Program-made: the position numbers and the translations under genes
In this document: positions 1 through 6,960 of the stretch, one piece after another
Layout of the letters: each line of letters opens with the position of its first letter
Numbering within the stretch: position 1 is the stretch's first letter
Notes under the pieces: generated by a model
What the model was told of the DNA's origin: nothing
What the model saw: only the letters and a program-made list of their open reading frames with translations
Databases searched by the model: none
Source of the DNA: Lachnospiraceae bacterium
Lineage (GTDB): Bacteria > Bacillota > Clostridia > Lachnospirales > Lachnospiraceae
Length of the DNA: 47,820 nucleotides
Assembly (NCBI GenBank): GCA_017424235.1
Contig: JAFPAQ010000223.1
Span: forward strand, 1 to 47,820
Reading direction: 5' to 3'

Positions 1-221
1 CGGATTTTAACCGCTCAAGCTGTGGCTAGAAAGGAGTATCAGTTATGGCCTTCATCGCGATTAAAGCTTCCTTTGCTTTATTTTGAAATTCCTCGTTATT
101 CGCTCCGCTTACACATCATCGCGCGAGTTTCGTATCGCTCGTTACCTATGTAGCCGATTGCGTCTTATTCAGTTTTCAAGGTGCTGTCCCTCCGGGTGTT
201 ACTCCCGAATGTCTGTATCTT
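1..221 (-). other. Leader DNA of a divergent, off-window transcription unit (probable mobile element)
   Basis: No convincing complete gene lies here. On the minus strand this stretch is the expected 5' leader of a transcript starting near 245 and leaving the window to the left. It contains a boxA-like motif (165-184), a small GC-rich hairpin (about 192-206) and several short reading frames; one minus-strand frame stays open from about 117 and stops at 30-32 (TAG), too short to call. Seen: composition slightly richer in GC than the chromosome to the right. Inferred: leader of a conjugation or mobilisation operon. Confidence 0.4.
165..184 (-). promoter_or_regulatory. boxA-like antitermination motif in a leader
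   Basis: Minus strand reads GCACCTTGAAAACTGAATAA. The CTTGAAAACT core resembles the boxA element of Firmicute rRNA leaders and spacers (CTTTGAAAACT type), which is bound by NusB-S10. No rRNA gene is visible here, so use in a long mobile-element leader is inferred. Confidence 0.45.
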
Positions 222-251
222 GCGTACCATTTGATACGCTTTGCATTATGT

Positions 252-280
252 ATAATAGCGTATCTTTTGATACGTGTCAA
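252..280 (-). promoter_or_regulatory. Divergent sigma-A promoter with operator in its spacer
   Basis: Minus strand: perfect -35 TTGACA (275-280), 17-bp spacer, -10 TATTAT (252-257). The spacer is exactly the palindromic operator CGTATC-TTTT-GATACG (259-274) plus one base. Transcription would start near 245 and run left out of the window. This is among the best promoter matches in the window and there is no gene for it inside the window. Confidence 0.7.
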
Positions 281-290
281 TATCTTTTGA

Positions 291-319
291 TTGCATTTTC
301 GTATCATTTGATATAAAAT
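291..319 (+). promoter_or_regulatory. Promoter of the XRE regulator gene
   Basis: TTGCAT (291-296), 17-bp spacer, TAAAAT (314-319). One operator overlaps the -35, one lies in the spacer and one lies on the expected start site, the usual geometry for autorepression. Confidence 0.55.
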
Positions 320-381
320 GTTCTCAAATGGTACGTTATGTGCTTTTTTATACAAAAAATACAGCGATAGGAGCAGTCATC

Positions 382-933
382 ATGACAATAGGAGAGAACA
401 TTAGAAGAATCCGTAAAGAACGTGGCCTTACACTAAAGCAGCTCGGTGAAGCAGTTGGAGTCAGCGAAGCTTATATTCGTGCCTATGAATCAGGCAGGAG
501 AAATCCAAAGCAAAAAGCTCTTGAAGCATTAGCAGCCGCTCTGTGTGTTAATGTTGAAGCACTCACAGGGGCTGATTTTGATGGCGTAAAAGCCATGCAC
601 AGACTCTTCCAAGTCTTCCGTCAATATAGTGGTGAACTTGTGGAATACACTGATAAGGATGGCAATGAACAGGTTGCTGTCAGTTTCGGCAGTCTAATGC
701 TCATGCGTTCCTGGTTTGAACGATATGAAAAATATCAGAATGAAATAGAAGAATGTGAAAAAATAAAAGATGTAACTGAAAAAGCGAATGCACTACTTCG
801 TGCAGAGGAATCTTTTAATCTTTGGATGGATATTTATCCTCAGTCAGAGCCAATGCTTGAATTACTGAAAGCACAAAAATCTCACGACCAGTTTATGGAT
901 CATCTTGGGTTAAATCCAAAGAATCCGGATTAA
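382..933 (+). CDS. XRE/Cro-CI-type transcriptional regulator (mobile-element type)
   Basis: DNA-binding regulator of 183 residues. Residues 2-60 form a canonical HTH_XRE domain (MTIGENIRRIRKERGL; helix-turn-helix LKQLGEAVGVSEAYIRAYESG; then ALEALAAALCV with NVEALTG at the boundary). The C-terminal ~110 residues are helical and acidic, with no enzyme motif seen; similar two-part regulators occur in Firmicute integrative elements. The start at 382 has AGGAG 8 bases upstream (369-373); an upstream in-frame extension from 274 runs through the operator DNA and is rejected. The gene sits behind a five-site operator array and faces a strong divergent promoter. Inferred role: autoregulated switch controlling a divergent operon left of the window. 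Confidence 0.85.
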   Translation: MTIGENIRRIRKERGLTLKQLGEAVGVSEAYIRAYESGRRNPKQKALEALAAALCVNVEALTGADFDGVKAMHRLFQVFRQYSGELVEYTDKDGNEQVAVSFGSLMLMRSWFERYEKYQNEIEECEKIKDVTEKANALLRAEESFNLWMDIYPQSEPMLELLKAQKSHDQFMDHLGLNPKNPD

Positions 934-965
934 ATCACCGGGTAAAATTCCCTCAGAATAATCTT

Positions 966-986
966 TTGTACCCAAATTGAACCCAA
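966..986. repeat. Two 10-bp direct repeats, possible integrase arm sites
   Basis: TTGTACCCAA (966-975) and TTGAACCCAA (977-986), period 11, differ by one base. They lie between the mobile-type regulator and the terminator of guaA. Repeats of this kind occur near the ends of tyrosine-integrase elements; that role is inferred. Confidence 0.35.
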
Positions 987-997
987 CGCAAATTAAA

Positions 998-1039
998 AAA
1001 TCCCTACAAACCGCTTAAAATCACGGTTTGTAGGGATTT
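998..1039 (-). terminator. Intrinsic terminator of guaA
   Basis: Perfect 16-bp stem (998-1013 with 1024-1039), 10-base loop; on the minus strand it runs into ATTTTTTAATTT. It ends 6 bases from the guaA stop codon. Confidence 0.9.
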
Positions 1040-1045
1040 GATGTT

Positions 1046-2641
1046 TTACTCGAACTCAATCGTTCCAGGTGGCTTACTTGTCAGATCATAAAATACTCTG
1101 TTCACACCCTTAACTTCATTTATTATTCTGCTCATGACTTTCTGAAGTACTTCAAATGGTATATCTGCTGCCTCAGCTGTCATAAAATCTACTGTGCGCA
1201 CTGCACGTATTGCTACTGCGTAGTCATAAGTACGCTCATCACCCATTACACCTACACTACGCATATTTGTAAGTGCTGCGAAATACTGGTTTGGCATCCA
1301 TGATGGCTCCTCACCGTTATTAGCTTCCTTGTATTCTTTGACTGCCTTGTCAACTTCACTGCGATATATCCAGTCAGCATCCTGAACAATGCTTACCTTT
1401 TCTGCTGTAACTTCTCCGATTATACGGATACCGAGTCCGGGACCCGGGAATGGCTGCCGGAATACCAGATATTCCGGAAGACCAAGCTCAAGACCTGCTT
1501 TTCTGACCTCATCTTTGAAAAGGTTACGAAGTGGCTCAATAATCTCCTTAAAGTCTACATACTCAGGAAGACCTCCTACATTATGATGAGACTTGATAAC
1601 TGCTGATTCTCCACCAAGTCCACTTTCTACAACGTCAGGATATATTGTTCCCTGCGCGAGGAAATCCACAGTTCCTATTTTCTTGGCTTCCTCCTCAAAT
1701 ACACGGATAAATTCTTCTCCAATTATCTTTCTCTTACGCTCAGGCTCTGTAACGCCTGCAAGTTTTGCATAGTAACGCTCCTGTGCATTGACCCTTACGA
1801 AATTGATATCAAAGTCGCCGTCTTTTCCAAATACGCTTTCAACCTCATCACCTTCATTTTTACGAAGAAGACCATGATCTACAAACACGCATGTGAGCTG
1901 TTTTCCAATAGCCTTTGCCAAAAGTGCTGCAAGCACTGAAGAATCCACTCCACCGGAAAGAGCAAGAAGAACTTTTCCATTTCCGACCTTTTCGCGAATC
2001 TCTTCGATAGTATTCTCAACAAATGAATCCATCTTCCAGGTTCCGGCACATCCACATACACCACGAACAAAGTTGTAAATCATCTGTGTTCCATTTATAG
2101 TATGAAGCACTTCCGGATGGAACTGTACTGTGTAAAGCTTTTTCTCAACATTCTGTGTTGCAGCGATAGGACAATCTGCTGTATGTGCTACAACTTCAAA
2201 TCCCGGAGCAGCCTCTGCTATTCTGTCAAAATGACTCATCCAGCATACGGAAGTCTCTGGTAAATCCTTGAACATTACACCATTTGCAGAATAGTTGATT
2301 TCTGTTTTTCCATACTCTCCAACCTCCGGAGTAATAACCTTTCCTCCAAGCTTATGCATCATAAGCTGTGCACCATAGCAGATACCCAGTACAGGAATTC
2401 CTAATTCAAACAATTCCTTCTGGTATGATGGTGAATCCTCTTCATAACAACTGTTAGGACCGCCTGTAAGGATGATTCCCTTAGGATTCATTTCTTTGAT
2501 TTTCTCAATATCTATCTTATATGAGTAAATCTCACAATATACATTACATTCACGGACACGGCGCGCCACAAGCTGGTTGTACTGACCACCAAAATCAATG
2601 ACGATGACTTTTTCTGTTAAAAGCGAATTTTCCGTCTTCAT
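1046..2641 (-). CDS. guaA: GMP synthase (glutamine-hydrolysing)
   Basis: Converts XMP, ATP and glutamine to GMP in the cytoplasm, the last step of de novo guanine nucleotide synthesis. The 531 residues show an N-terminal class I amidotransferase with nucleophile Cys88 (GICYGAQ) and His175/Glu177 (QFHPEV), then the ATP pyrophosphatase P-loop SGGVDSS at 229-235, and the family C-terminus ending KPPGTIEFE. Length is normal. AGGAGG (2647-2652) precedes the start. A -10 hexamer TATAAT lies at 2694-2699 (minus) without a clear -35. No purine riboswitch is evident in the ~150-base upstream gap. The 3' end of guaA is a known integration site for genomic islands, relevant because element-like DNA adjoins it here. 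Confidence 0.97.
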   Translation of the reverse strand: MKTENSLLTEKVIVIDFGGQYNQLVARRVRECNVYCEIYSYKIDIEKIKEMNPKGIILTGGPNSCYEEDSPSYQKELFELGIPVLGICYGAQLMMHKLGGKVITPEVGEYGKTEINYSANGVMFKDLPETSVCWMSHFDRIAEAAPGFEVVAHTADCPIAATQNVEKKLYTVQFHPEVLHTINGTQMIYNFVRGVCGCAGTWKMDSFVENTIEEIREKVGNGKVLLALSGGVDSSVLAALLAKAIGKQLTCVFVDHGLLRKNEGDEVESVFGKDGDFDINFVRVNAQERYYAKLAGVTEPERKRKIIGEEFIRVFEEEAKKIGTVDFLAQGTIYPDVVESGLGGESAVIKSHHNVGGLPEYVDFKEIIEPLRNLFKDEVRKAGLELGLPEYLVFRQPFPGPGLGIRIIGEVTAEKVSIVQDADWIYRSEVDKAVKEYKEANNGEEPSWMPNQYFAALTNMRSVGVMGDERTYDYAVAIRAVRTVDFMTAEAADIPFEVLQKVMSRIINEVKGVNRVFYDLTSKPPGTIEFE

Positions 2642-2791
2642 CTGAACCTCCTAAAATTTTGTGCCTCTAAATGACACGTTATAAATACATTTTATTATAT
2701 ATTTTCGATTTACACAATAATAATATTTTATCAACTATTCACAACCTCTATTTTGCAAGGTGTTTTCAGCGTGAAAAACCGAGCTTTGTTT

Positions 2792-4057
2792 TTACACTAT
2801 ACGGCGAACAGTGATTATTGGTTTATAGGTTGCATAGCTGATTTTTATGCCTGTTTTAGCTGAACTTGCATGCACAATCTTGCCATTGCCAATATACAAA
2901 GCTACATGTCCTGCATAGCATATTATATCTCCGGGCTGGGCATCTGCATAAGCGACCTCCTTGCCCGCACTTCTCTGAGAAAATGAATTTCTTGGAATGG
3001 AATATCCATGTGCTTTATAAACTCCCTGGGTAAAACCTGAACAGTCTGTACCATTAGTAAGACTTGTACCACCTGCAACATATGGACATCCCACAAATCC
3101 ACAGGCATAAATCGCAATCTCTTTACCCTTTGCGCTGCCATTGCAGGCATTGATTTCGCTTGTATTTACTGTAGCTGTTCCTTTTGGCTTGGAAGTGGTC
3201 TGAGAACTGCTATTAGAATTTCCATTGTTAGCTTTCTTTTTTGCGGCTTCTTCAGCTGCCTTTTTTCTCCTTGCCTCTTCTTCAGCCTTTTTTCTTGCCT
3301 CTTCCTCAAGCTTCTTTATTTCAGCATTCTGCTTCTTTATCTTGGTTTTATAAACCTCTGCCTGCTGCTTTGCCTTGCTTATCTGCACAGCATAATCAGC
3401 ACTTATCTGCTCAAGCTCAGCTCTTGCTGCTTCAACACCTTCCTGCTCCTCCTTAAGACCATCCTGACAGGCTTCAAGCTCTGATTCTTCTATCTCCAGT
3501 TCCTCTTTAAGCTCTTCTACTCTCTGTCTGGCTGCCTTATAATCCAAAAGCACCTTCTGGTCATAAGAATGAATCTGTTCAATATAATCTGCCCTGTTAA
3601 GTAAATCCTCCATTGACTTTGCACTGATAAAAATATCAATATAATTTACATCCCCCGCTTCATACATTGAATGTATCCGCTCTTTCATTATACTGTACTG
3701 GTCATTTTCAACCTTTATTGCCGCTTCAAGGTCTTTCTGGGCCTGTACTATCTCTTCCTGCTTTTGAGCAATCTCTTCTTCAAGCAGACTGATACTTGCA
3801 ATAAGCTCAGCTATCTGATTGCCAAGAGTAGCTATCTCATCCTCAATACCCTCTTTTTCACCGGTAAGATCATCAATCTGTTCATTGATCTCATCAACCT
3901 TTTGCTGATCCTTTTTATTCTGATCTTTAAGATCCTTTATTTTGTCGGCTTTTACATAAACCATATCTTTGTTTACTGTTCCCGCTTCAAACACAATCAC
4001 CAGACCAAGCACTACTGCAAGCAAAGTCCTTAATAATCTATTAGTCCTTATACTCAT
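2792..4057 (-). CDS. NlpC/P60 peptidoglycan endopeptidase with coiled coil
   Basis: Secreted cell-wall hydrolase, predicted gamma-D-glutamyl-diaminopimelate (DL-) endopeptidase. In the 421-residue form: signal peptide or anchor at 5-30, long heptad-rich coiled coil about 38-275 (PcsB-like, charged, Lys/Glu/Ala rich at its end), a Ser/Asn/Thr linker about 276-300, then an NlpC/P60 domain with Cys339 (GTDCSGF), His384 (AGHVALYIG) and His396 (KIVHASS). The start at 4057 is chosen because GAGGA (4061-4065) precedes it; the ATG eight codons upstream has no Shine-Dalgarno. PcsB-type coiled coils are usually regulated by FtsEX, but no ftsEX gene is in the window. Likely role: septum splitting or wall turnover. 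Confidence 0.9.
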   Translation of the reverse strand: MSIRTNRLLRTLLAVVLGLVIVFEAGTVNKDMVYVKADKIKDLKDQNKKDQQKVDEINEQIDDLTGEKEGIEDEIATLGNQIAELIASISLLEEEIAQKQEEIVQAQKDLEAAIKVENDQYSIMKERIHSMYEAGDVNYIDIFISAKSMEDLLNRADYIEQIHSYDQKVLLDYKAARQRVEELKEELEIEESELEACQDGLKEEQEGVEAARAELEQISADYAVQISKAKQQAEVYKTKIKKQNAEIKKLEEEARKKAEEEARRKKAAEEAAKKKANNGNSNSSSQTTSKPKGTATVNTSEINACNGSAKGKEIAIYACGFVGCPYVAGGTSLTNGTDCSGFTQGVYKAHGYSIPRNSFSQRSAGKEVAYADAQPGDIICYAGHVALYIGNGKIVHASSAKTGIKISYATYKPIITVRRIV

Positions 4058-4117
4058 ATATCCTCGAATTCTGCCGTTCATCCGGCTTGTACAATTTTCC
4101 CCTAAATTAATACCAAT

Positions 4118-4195
4118 CGAGTAGGAGGGAATTTATTTCCTCCTACTCGCCCGCGAGCCTCATGTCCGTAAGGACAAATTTCATCTATGAGGCTC
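4118..4195. repeat. Two adjacent hairpins, the second nested
   Basis: Hairpin 1: 11-bp perfect stem CGAGTAGGAGG (4118-4128) with 4139-4149. Hairpin 2: 9-bp stem GAGCCTCAT (4155-4163) with 4187-4195, enclosing a second hairpin GTCC-GTAA-GGAC (4164-4175). It lies between the foldase stop and the hydrolase start. Neither stem has a good U-tail on the minus strand, so simple termination is not convincing. It could be a REP-like repeat or a processing/stability structure. Confidence 0.5.
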
Positions 4196-4203
4196 TGTGA
4201 TAA

Positions 4204-5403
4204 TTAATCAGCTATTTCCGTTGTTTCTTCATTTTCATTGACTTCTATATCAACAGCTACAACATTTATCTTATTTTTGATACTGTCCATAACCTTTTCT
4301 GACAATACTGACATTCTATATGAAGTATATCCCACATCTTCTATAAAATCATTGCCTGATGTATATCCATACTGAAATGCTTCTTCATCTGCAAGCTTAA
4401 GTATCTCCTCCTTTGAAAGAGTAATTCCTTCTTTTCTTGAGAGGGCTTCTATTATCATATAGCTTTTTACAGTAAGCGCAACTCCTTCCGTAAGCTGTTC
4501 ATCAAATTCCTCGATTGTCATATTCTGCTCTTTAAGTGCATCCTCCATTGATTTCTGATAATAGTTTTCATACATCTTCTCGAGATAATTTTTATAATTT
4601 TGAACCTCTTCCTCAACAAAATATTCAGGAGCATCCTTTAAAAATACTGTTTCTTCATTTATCTTAGTCTGAATTTCACTTAGCACACTTGCATCAAAAC
4701 TGTCATCCGCACTCTTTTGAACTGCTTCTTTTCCTGCTTCCCATACTTCTTCTTTTGTCTTATAGGCAATACCCATCTCGGCCATCTGTTCTTCTGTTAC
4801 AGTCGCATAGTTTGCACTTTCAACGATTCCATTGACTGTAACCGTAAAAACTACCGGCTGTCCTGCAAGCTCTGTATTTACATAATCCTCCGGAAAAGAA
4901 ATCTCAAGGTCTTTTGTCTCTCCGGGCATTACTCCGACAAGCCCTTCTTCAAACCCCGGTATAAATGTACCTGAGCCTATTGAAAGATTATATCCCTGTG
5001 CTGTTCCTCCCTGAAAAGCCACACCGTCTTTTTTTCCTACATAATCAATATTTGCAGTATCGCCTTCTTTTACAGCACGATTCTTTATCATACCCTCTAA
5101 AAGATTTGCATCAATATATTCTTCTATCTGGGCATCTGAAACTAATGGCTTATTCACTTCAATAGTCATATTTTCATAATCAGGAAGTTTTACATATTCT
5201 GTAATGTTGATTTCTTCCATGCTTACATAGTCGGCTCTGTCACTTACCTTTTCTTCCTTTGAAGAGTCCTTATCTTCTACATCTGATTTCGCTTCACTTG
5301 AAACTTCAGTAGTATTATCACTGTTTGCATTCTTCTGACCACAGGCACATACATTTAATGTCATAACTCCTGCAAGTATCATAATAGCTATTTTCTTTTT
5401 CAT
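4204..5403 (-). CDS. Lipoprotein FKBP-type peptidyl-prolyl isomerase, trigger-factor-like
   Basis: Predicted surface-anchored foldase of 399 residues. A lipoprotein signal ends VCAC-G with lipidated Cys21; an acidic Ser/Glu/Asp linker follows (22-60). An FKBP-type domain spans about 112-193 (GDTANIDYVGKKDG, FIPGFEEGLVGVMPGE, VVFTVTVNGI), and the rest is helical and resembles the C-terminal chaperone region of trigger factor. The whole looks like an exported trigger-factor paralogue, common in Lachnospiraceae. Role inferred: folding of secreted proteins outside the membrane. The start is preceded by AAGGTTAGG. Its leader carries an 8-bp hairpin (5437-5460). It is not the cytoplasmic tig gene, because of the lipobox. 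Confidence 0.85.
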   Translation of the reverse strand: MKKKIAIMILAGVMTLNVCACGQKNANSDNTTEVSSEAKSDVEDKDSSKEEKVSDRADYVSMEEINITEYVKLPDYENMTIEVNKPLVSDAQIEEYIDANLLEGMIKNRAVKEGDTANIDYVGKKDGVAFQGGTAQGYNLSIGSGTFIPGFEEGLVGVMPGETKDLEISFPEDYVNTELAGQPVVFTVTVNGIVESANYATVTEEQMAEMGIAYKTKEEVWEAGKEAVQKSADDSFDASVLSEIQTKINEETVFLKDAPEYFVEEEVQNYKNYLEKMYENYYQKSMEDALKEQNMTIEEFDEQLTEGVALTVKSYMIIEALSRKEGITLSKEEILKLADEEAFQYGYTSGNDFIEDVGYTSYRMSVLSEKVMDSIKNKINVVAVDIEVNENEETTEIAD

Positions 5404-5436
5404 TACAAAAACCTAACCTTTCATTCCTCATAATAA

Positions 5437-5460
5437 TGTTGGAGCAAAAAAACTCCAACA
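5437..5460 (-). other. Leader hairpin upstream of the lipoprotein foldase
   Basis: TGTTGGAG (5437-5444) pairs with CTCCAACA (5453-5460), 8-base loop. It lies about 35 bases upstream of the start codon at 5403, in the divergent region shared with the gene at 5588. On the minus strand the tail is TTATTATG, a weak terminator, so an attenuator or stability hairpin is possible. Confidence 0.45.
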
Positions 5461-5521
5461 CTGATAACCCGCGTACAATAACAATAATTTAACATAAAAT
5501 ATGACAAATTGAAAGACTTTA

Positions 5522-5550
5522 TTGCACTTTGGGTGATTTAATGATACAAT
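5522..5550 (+). promoter_or_regulatory. Sigma-A promoter of the gene at 5588
   Basis: TTGCAC (5522-5527), 17-bp spacer, TACAAT (5545-5550); the start codon follows 37 bases later with GGAAGG at 5571-5576. Confidence 0.7.
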
Positions 5551-5587
5551 CATATCTGAATATTTGTATAGGAAGGTTTGAAGTCAA

Positions 5588-6061
5588 ATGAAATGGTGGG
5601 TAATTTTATTAATTGTATTAGTTGTATTAATTGCAATCCTCGCTGTCCTCTATTTTTTAGGCAATAAAATGCAGAAAAAACAGGCTGAGCAGGAAAAGCA
5701 GATTCAGGAAATGGCTCAATGGGTAACCATGCTTGTTATAGATAAAAAGAAACTGAAACTTAAAGACGCCGGTCTCCCGGCAGTAGTTATGGAACAGACA
5801 CCAAAATATATGCGTCGTGCAAAAATGCCTATCGTAAAAGCTAAGGTAGGACCGCAGATAGTTTCACTTATTTGTGATGCAGGCATTTATGACAGTGTTC
5901 CGGTAAAAAAAGAAATCAAAGCCAAAATAAGCGGTATCTATATAACTGAAATAAAAGGTATCCGCGGAAAACTCAATCAGCCTACGGAAAAGAAAAAGGG
6001 CAAATTCAAGGCATGGGTTGAAAAAATGCAGGAAAAAGCCGGTGCAAAACCAATAAAGTAA
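5588..6061 (+). CDS. Membrane-anchored protein of unknown function
   Basis: 157 residues. One N-terminal transmembrane segment (about 3-24, almost all Leu/Ile/Val), then a charged helix rich in Lys/Gln/Glu (27-45) and a basic domain with motifs ICDAG and KAKISGIYITEIKGIRGKL, ending in a Lys-rich tail. No catalytic motif is visible and I do not recognise the family. The high Lys content outside the membrane segment fits a cytoplasmic C-terminus (positive-inside rule) and possible contact with acidic polymers or membrane. It has its own promoter and terminator, so it is monocistronic. Confidence 0.75.
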   Translation: MKWWVILLIVLVVLIAILAVLYFLGNKMQKKQAEQEKQIQEMAQWVTMLVIDKKKLKLKDAGLPAVVMEQTPKYMRRAKMPIVKAKVGPQIVSLICDAGIYDSVPVKKEIKAKISGIYITEIKGIRGKLNQPTEKKKGKFKAWVEKMQEKAGAKPIK

Positions 6062-6079
6062 AAATATTATATAAAATTA

Positions 6080-6120
6080 AAAAATCTGAAATGCAAAAAT
6101 GTGTTTCAGATTTTTTAATT
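6080..6120 (+). terminator. Intrinsic terminator after the membrane-protein gene
   Basis: 12-bp perfect stem (6080-6091 with 6104-6115), 12-base loop, followed by a T-rich tail. Confidence 0.85.
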
Positions 6121-6204
6121 TTTATGTTAAGATTATATATATTCATGCCGATACAAAGAAAAAGGATAATTCTAAACACATATAGGGAAAGGAAAGGTAT
6201 TATT

Positions 6205-6909
6205 ATGGGTGTAAACGGAATTTACAATAGTACTGTCAGTGAAATGTATTCTGCAAATACCACTGCAAAGGACAAGGAAGTTGACAAAAAGGATACCGAT
6301 AAGACAACTCAGACAGATAACTCTGAGTCAAAAGCTTCTGCTACTGAGTCTGATAAAACAGCAAATAAACCTGCTGCGGTTTATGACAAGAGAAAATTAA
6401 GTGAAGCCGACCGCAAGGCAATAACTGAACAGTTAAAGGCTGAACAGGAAAAACGCCAGCAGCAACTTCTTGACCTTGTACGCAAGACAATGTCCACTCA
6501 GACTACCATGTTCGGACAGGCAACAGATGATGATGTCTGGAAATTTCTTGCAAAAGGCGATTTTACCGTTGATGCCGAGACCAAAAAGAAAGCTCAGGAA
6601 GCTATTTCCGAGGACGGTTACTGGGGTGTAAAGCAAACCTCTGACCGAATCGTAGAATTTGCTACAGCTCTTGCAGGAAACGACAAAAACTCTCTTGAAA
6701 AAATGAAAGATGCATTTTTAAAAGGCTACAAGCAGGCTGAAAAAACATGGGGTGGTAAACTGCCTGACATTTCAAAAAAGACTTATGATGCGGTAATGGA
6801 AAAGTTTGACAAGCTTTTAAAATCTGAAGAAGAAACCAAGACTGAAGATAAAGCTGATAAAAAAGATGACTCTGTACCTTCATCTGGTATGGTAGTTGAA
6901 AAAAATTAG
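6205..6909 (+). CDS. Hydrophilic helical protein, possibly DUF5610-like
   Basis: 234 residues, no signal peptide or membrane segment. The N-terminus MGVNGIYNSTVSEMYSA is followed by a low-complexity Lys/Asp/Thr/Ser linker (about 20-60), a helical Gln/Glu/Lys stretch, and a C-terminal domain containing RIVEFATALAG, AFLKGYKQAEKTWGGKLPDI and KTYDAVMEKFDKLL. The pattern RI..FA..G..A...GG.LP.IS..TYD.VM resembles DUF5610-type proteins, often found near flagellar genes; this is recalled, not searched. The start at 6205 follows GGAAAGG; the in-frame upstream region overlaps the preceding terminator and is rejected. A strong bidirectional terminator follows. Confidence 0.65.
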   Translation: MGVNGIYNSTVSEMYSANTTAKDKEVDKKDTDKTTQTDNSESKASATESDKTANKPAAVYDKRKLSEADRKAITEQLKAEQEKRQQQLLDLVRKTMSTQTTMFGQATDDDVWKFLAKGDFTVDAETKKKAQEAISEDGYWGVKQTSDRIVEFATALAGNDKNSLEKMKDAFLKGYKQAEKTWGGKLPDISKKTYDAVMEKFDKLLKSEEETKTEDKADKKDDSVPSSGMVVEKN

Positions 6910-6925
6910 AATACCATGAAATTGC

Positions 6926-6960
6926 AAATATGGTGCATGCCTGCGCATGCACCATATTTA
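6926..6960. terminator. Bidirectional terminator between convergent genes
   Basis: 15-bp perfect stem (6926-6940 with 6945-6959), loop CTGC, with T-rich flank on the plus side. It includes the last bases of the stop codon of the leftward gene. Confidence 0.85.

Larger units (their letters stand above)
222..335. promoter_or_regulatory. Ladder of five palindromic operators
   Basis: Five related sites follow CGTAYC-WTTT-GATACG: 222-239 (near perfect), 259-274 (perfect 6-bp arms), 278-293 (degenerate), 300-314 (one strong arm), 321-335 (inverted, one strong arm). Their centres lie at about 230.5, 266.5, 286.5, 307.5 and 327.5, so the last four are spaced 20-21 bp, two helical turns. They cover both divergent promoters. 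The XRE protein encoded at 382 is the obvious candidate ligand, by position. Confidence 0.65.

Noticed and set aside
45-83. Small plus-strand frame MAFIAIKASFALF after AAAGGAG
   Set aside because: Good Shine-Dalgarno, but only 12-13 codons, no known family, and antisense to the predicted leader.
83-381. Plus-strand frames at 83-316 and the N-terminal extension of the XRE gene from 274
   Set aside because: They run through operators and promoters, have poor composition and no Shine-Dalgarno; the start at 382 is clearly better.
2642-2791. Purine riboswitch upstream of guaA
   Set aside because: No conserved three-stem purine aptamer could be drawn; the leader is short and AT-rich.
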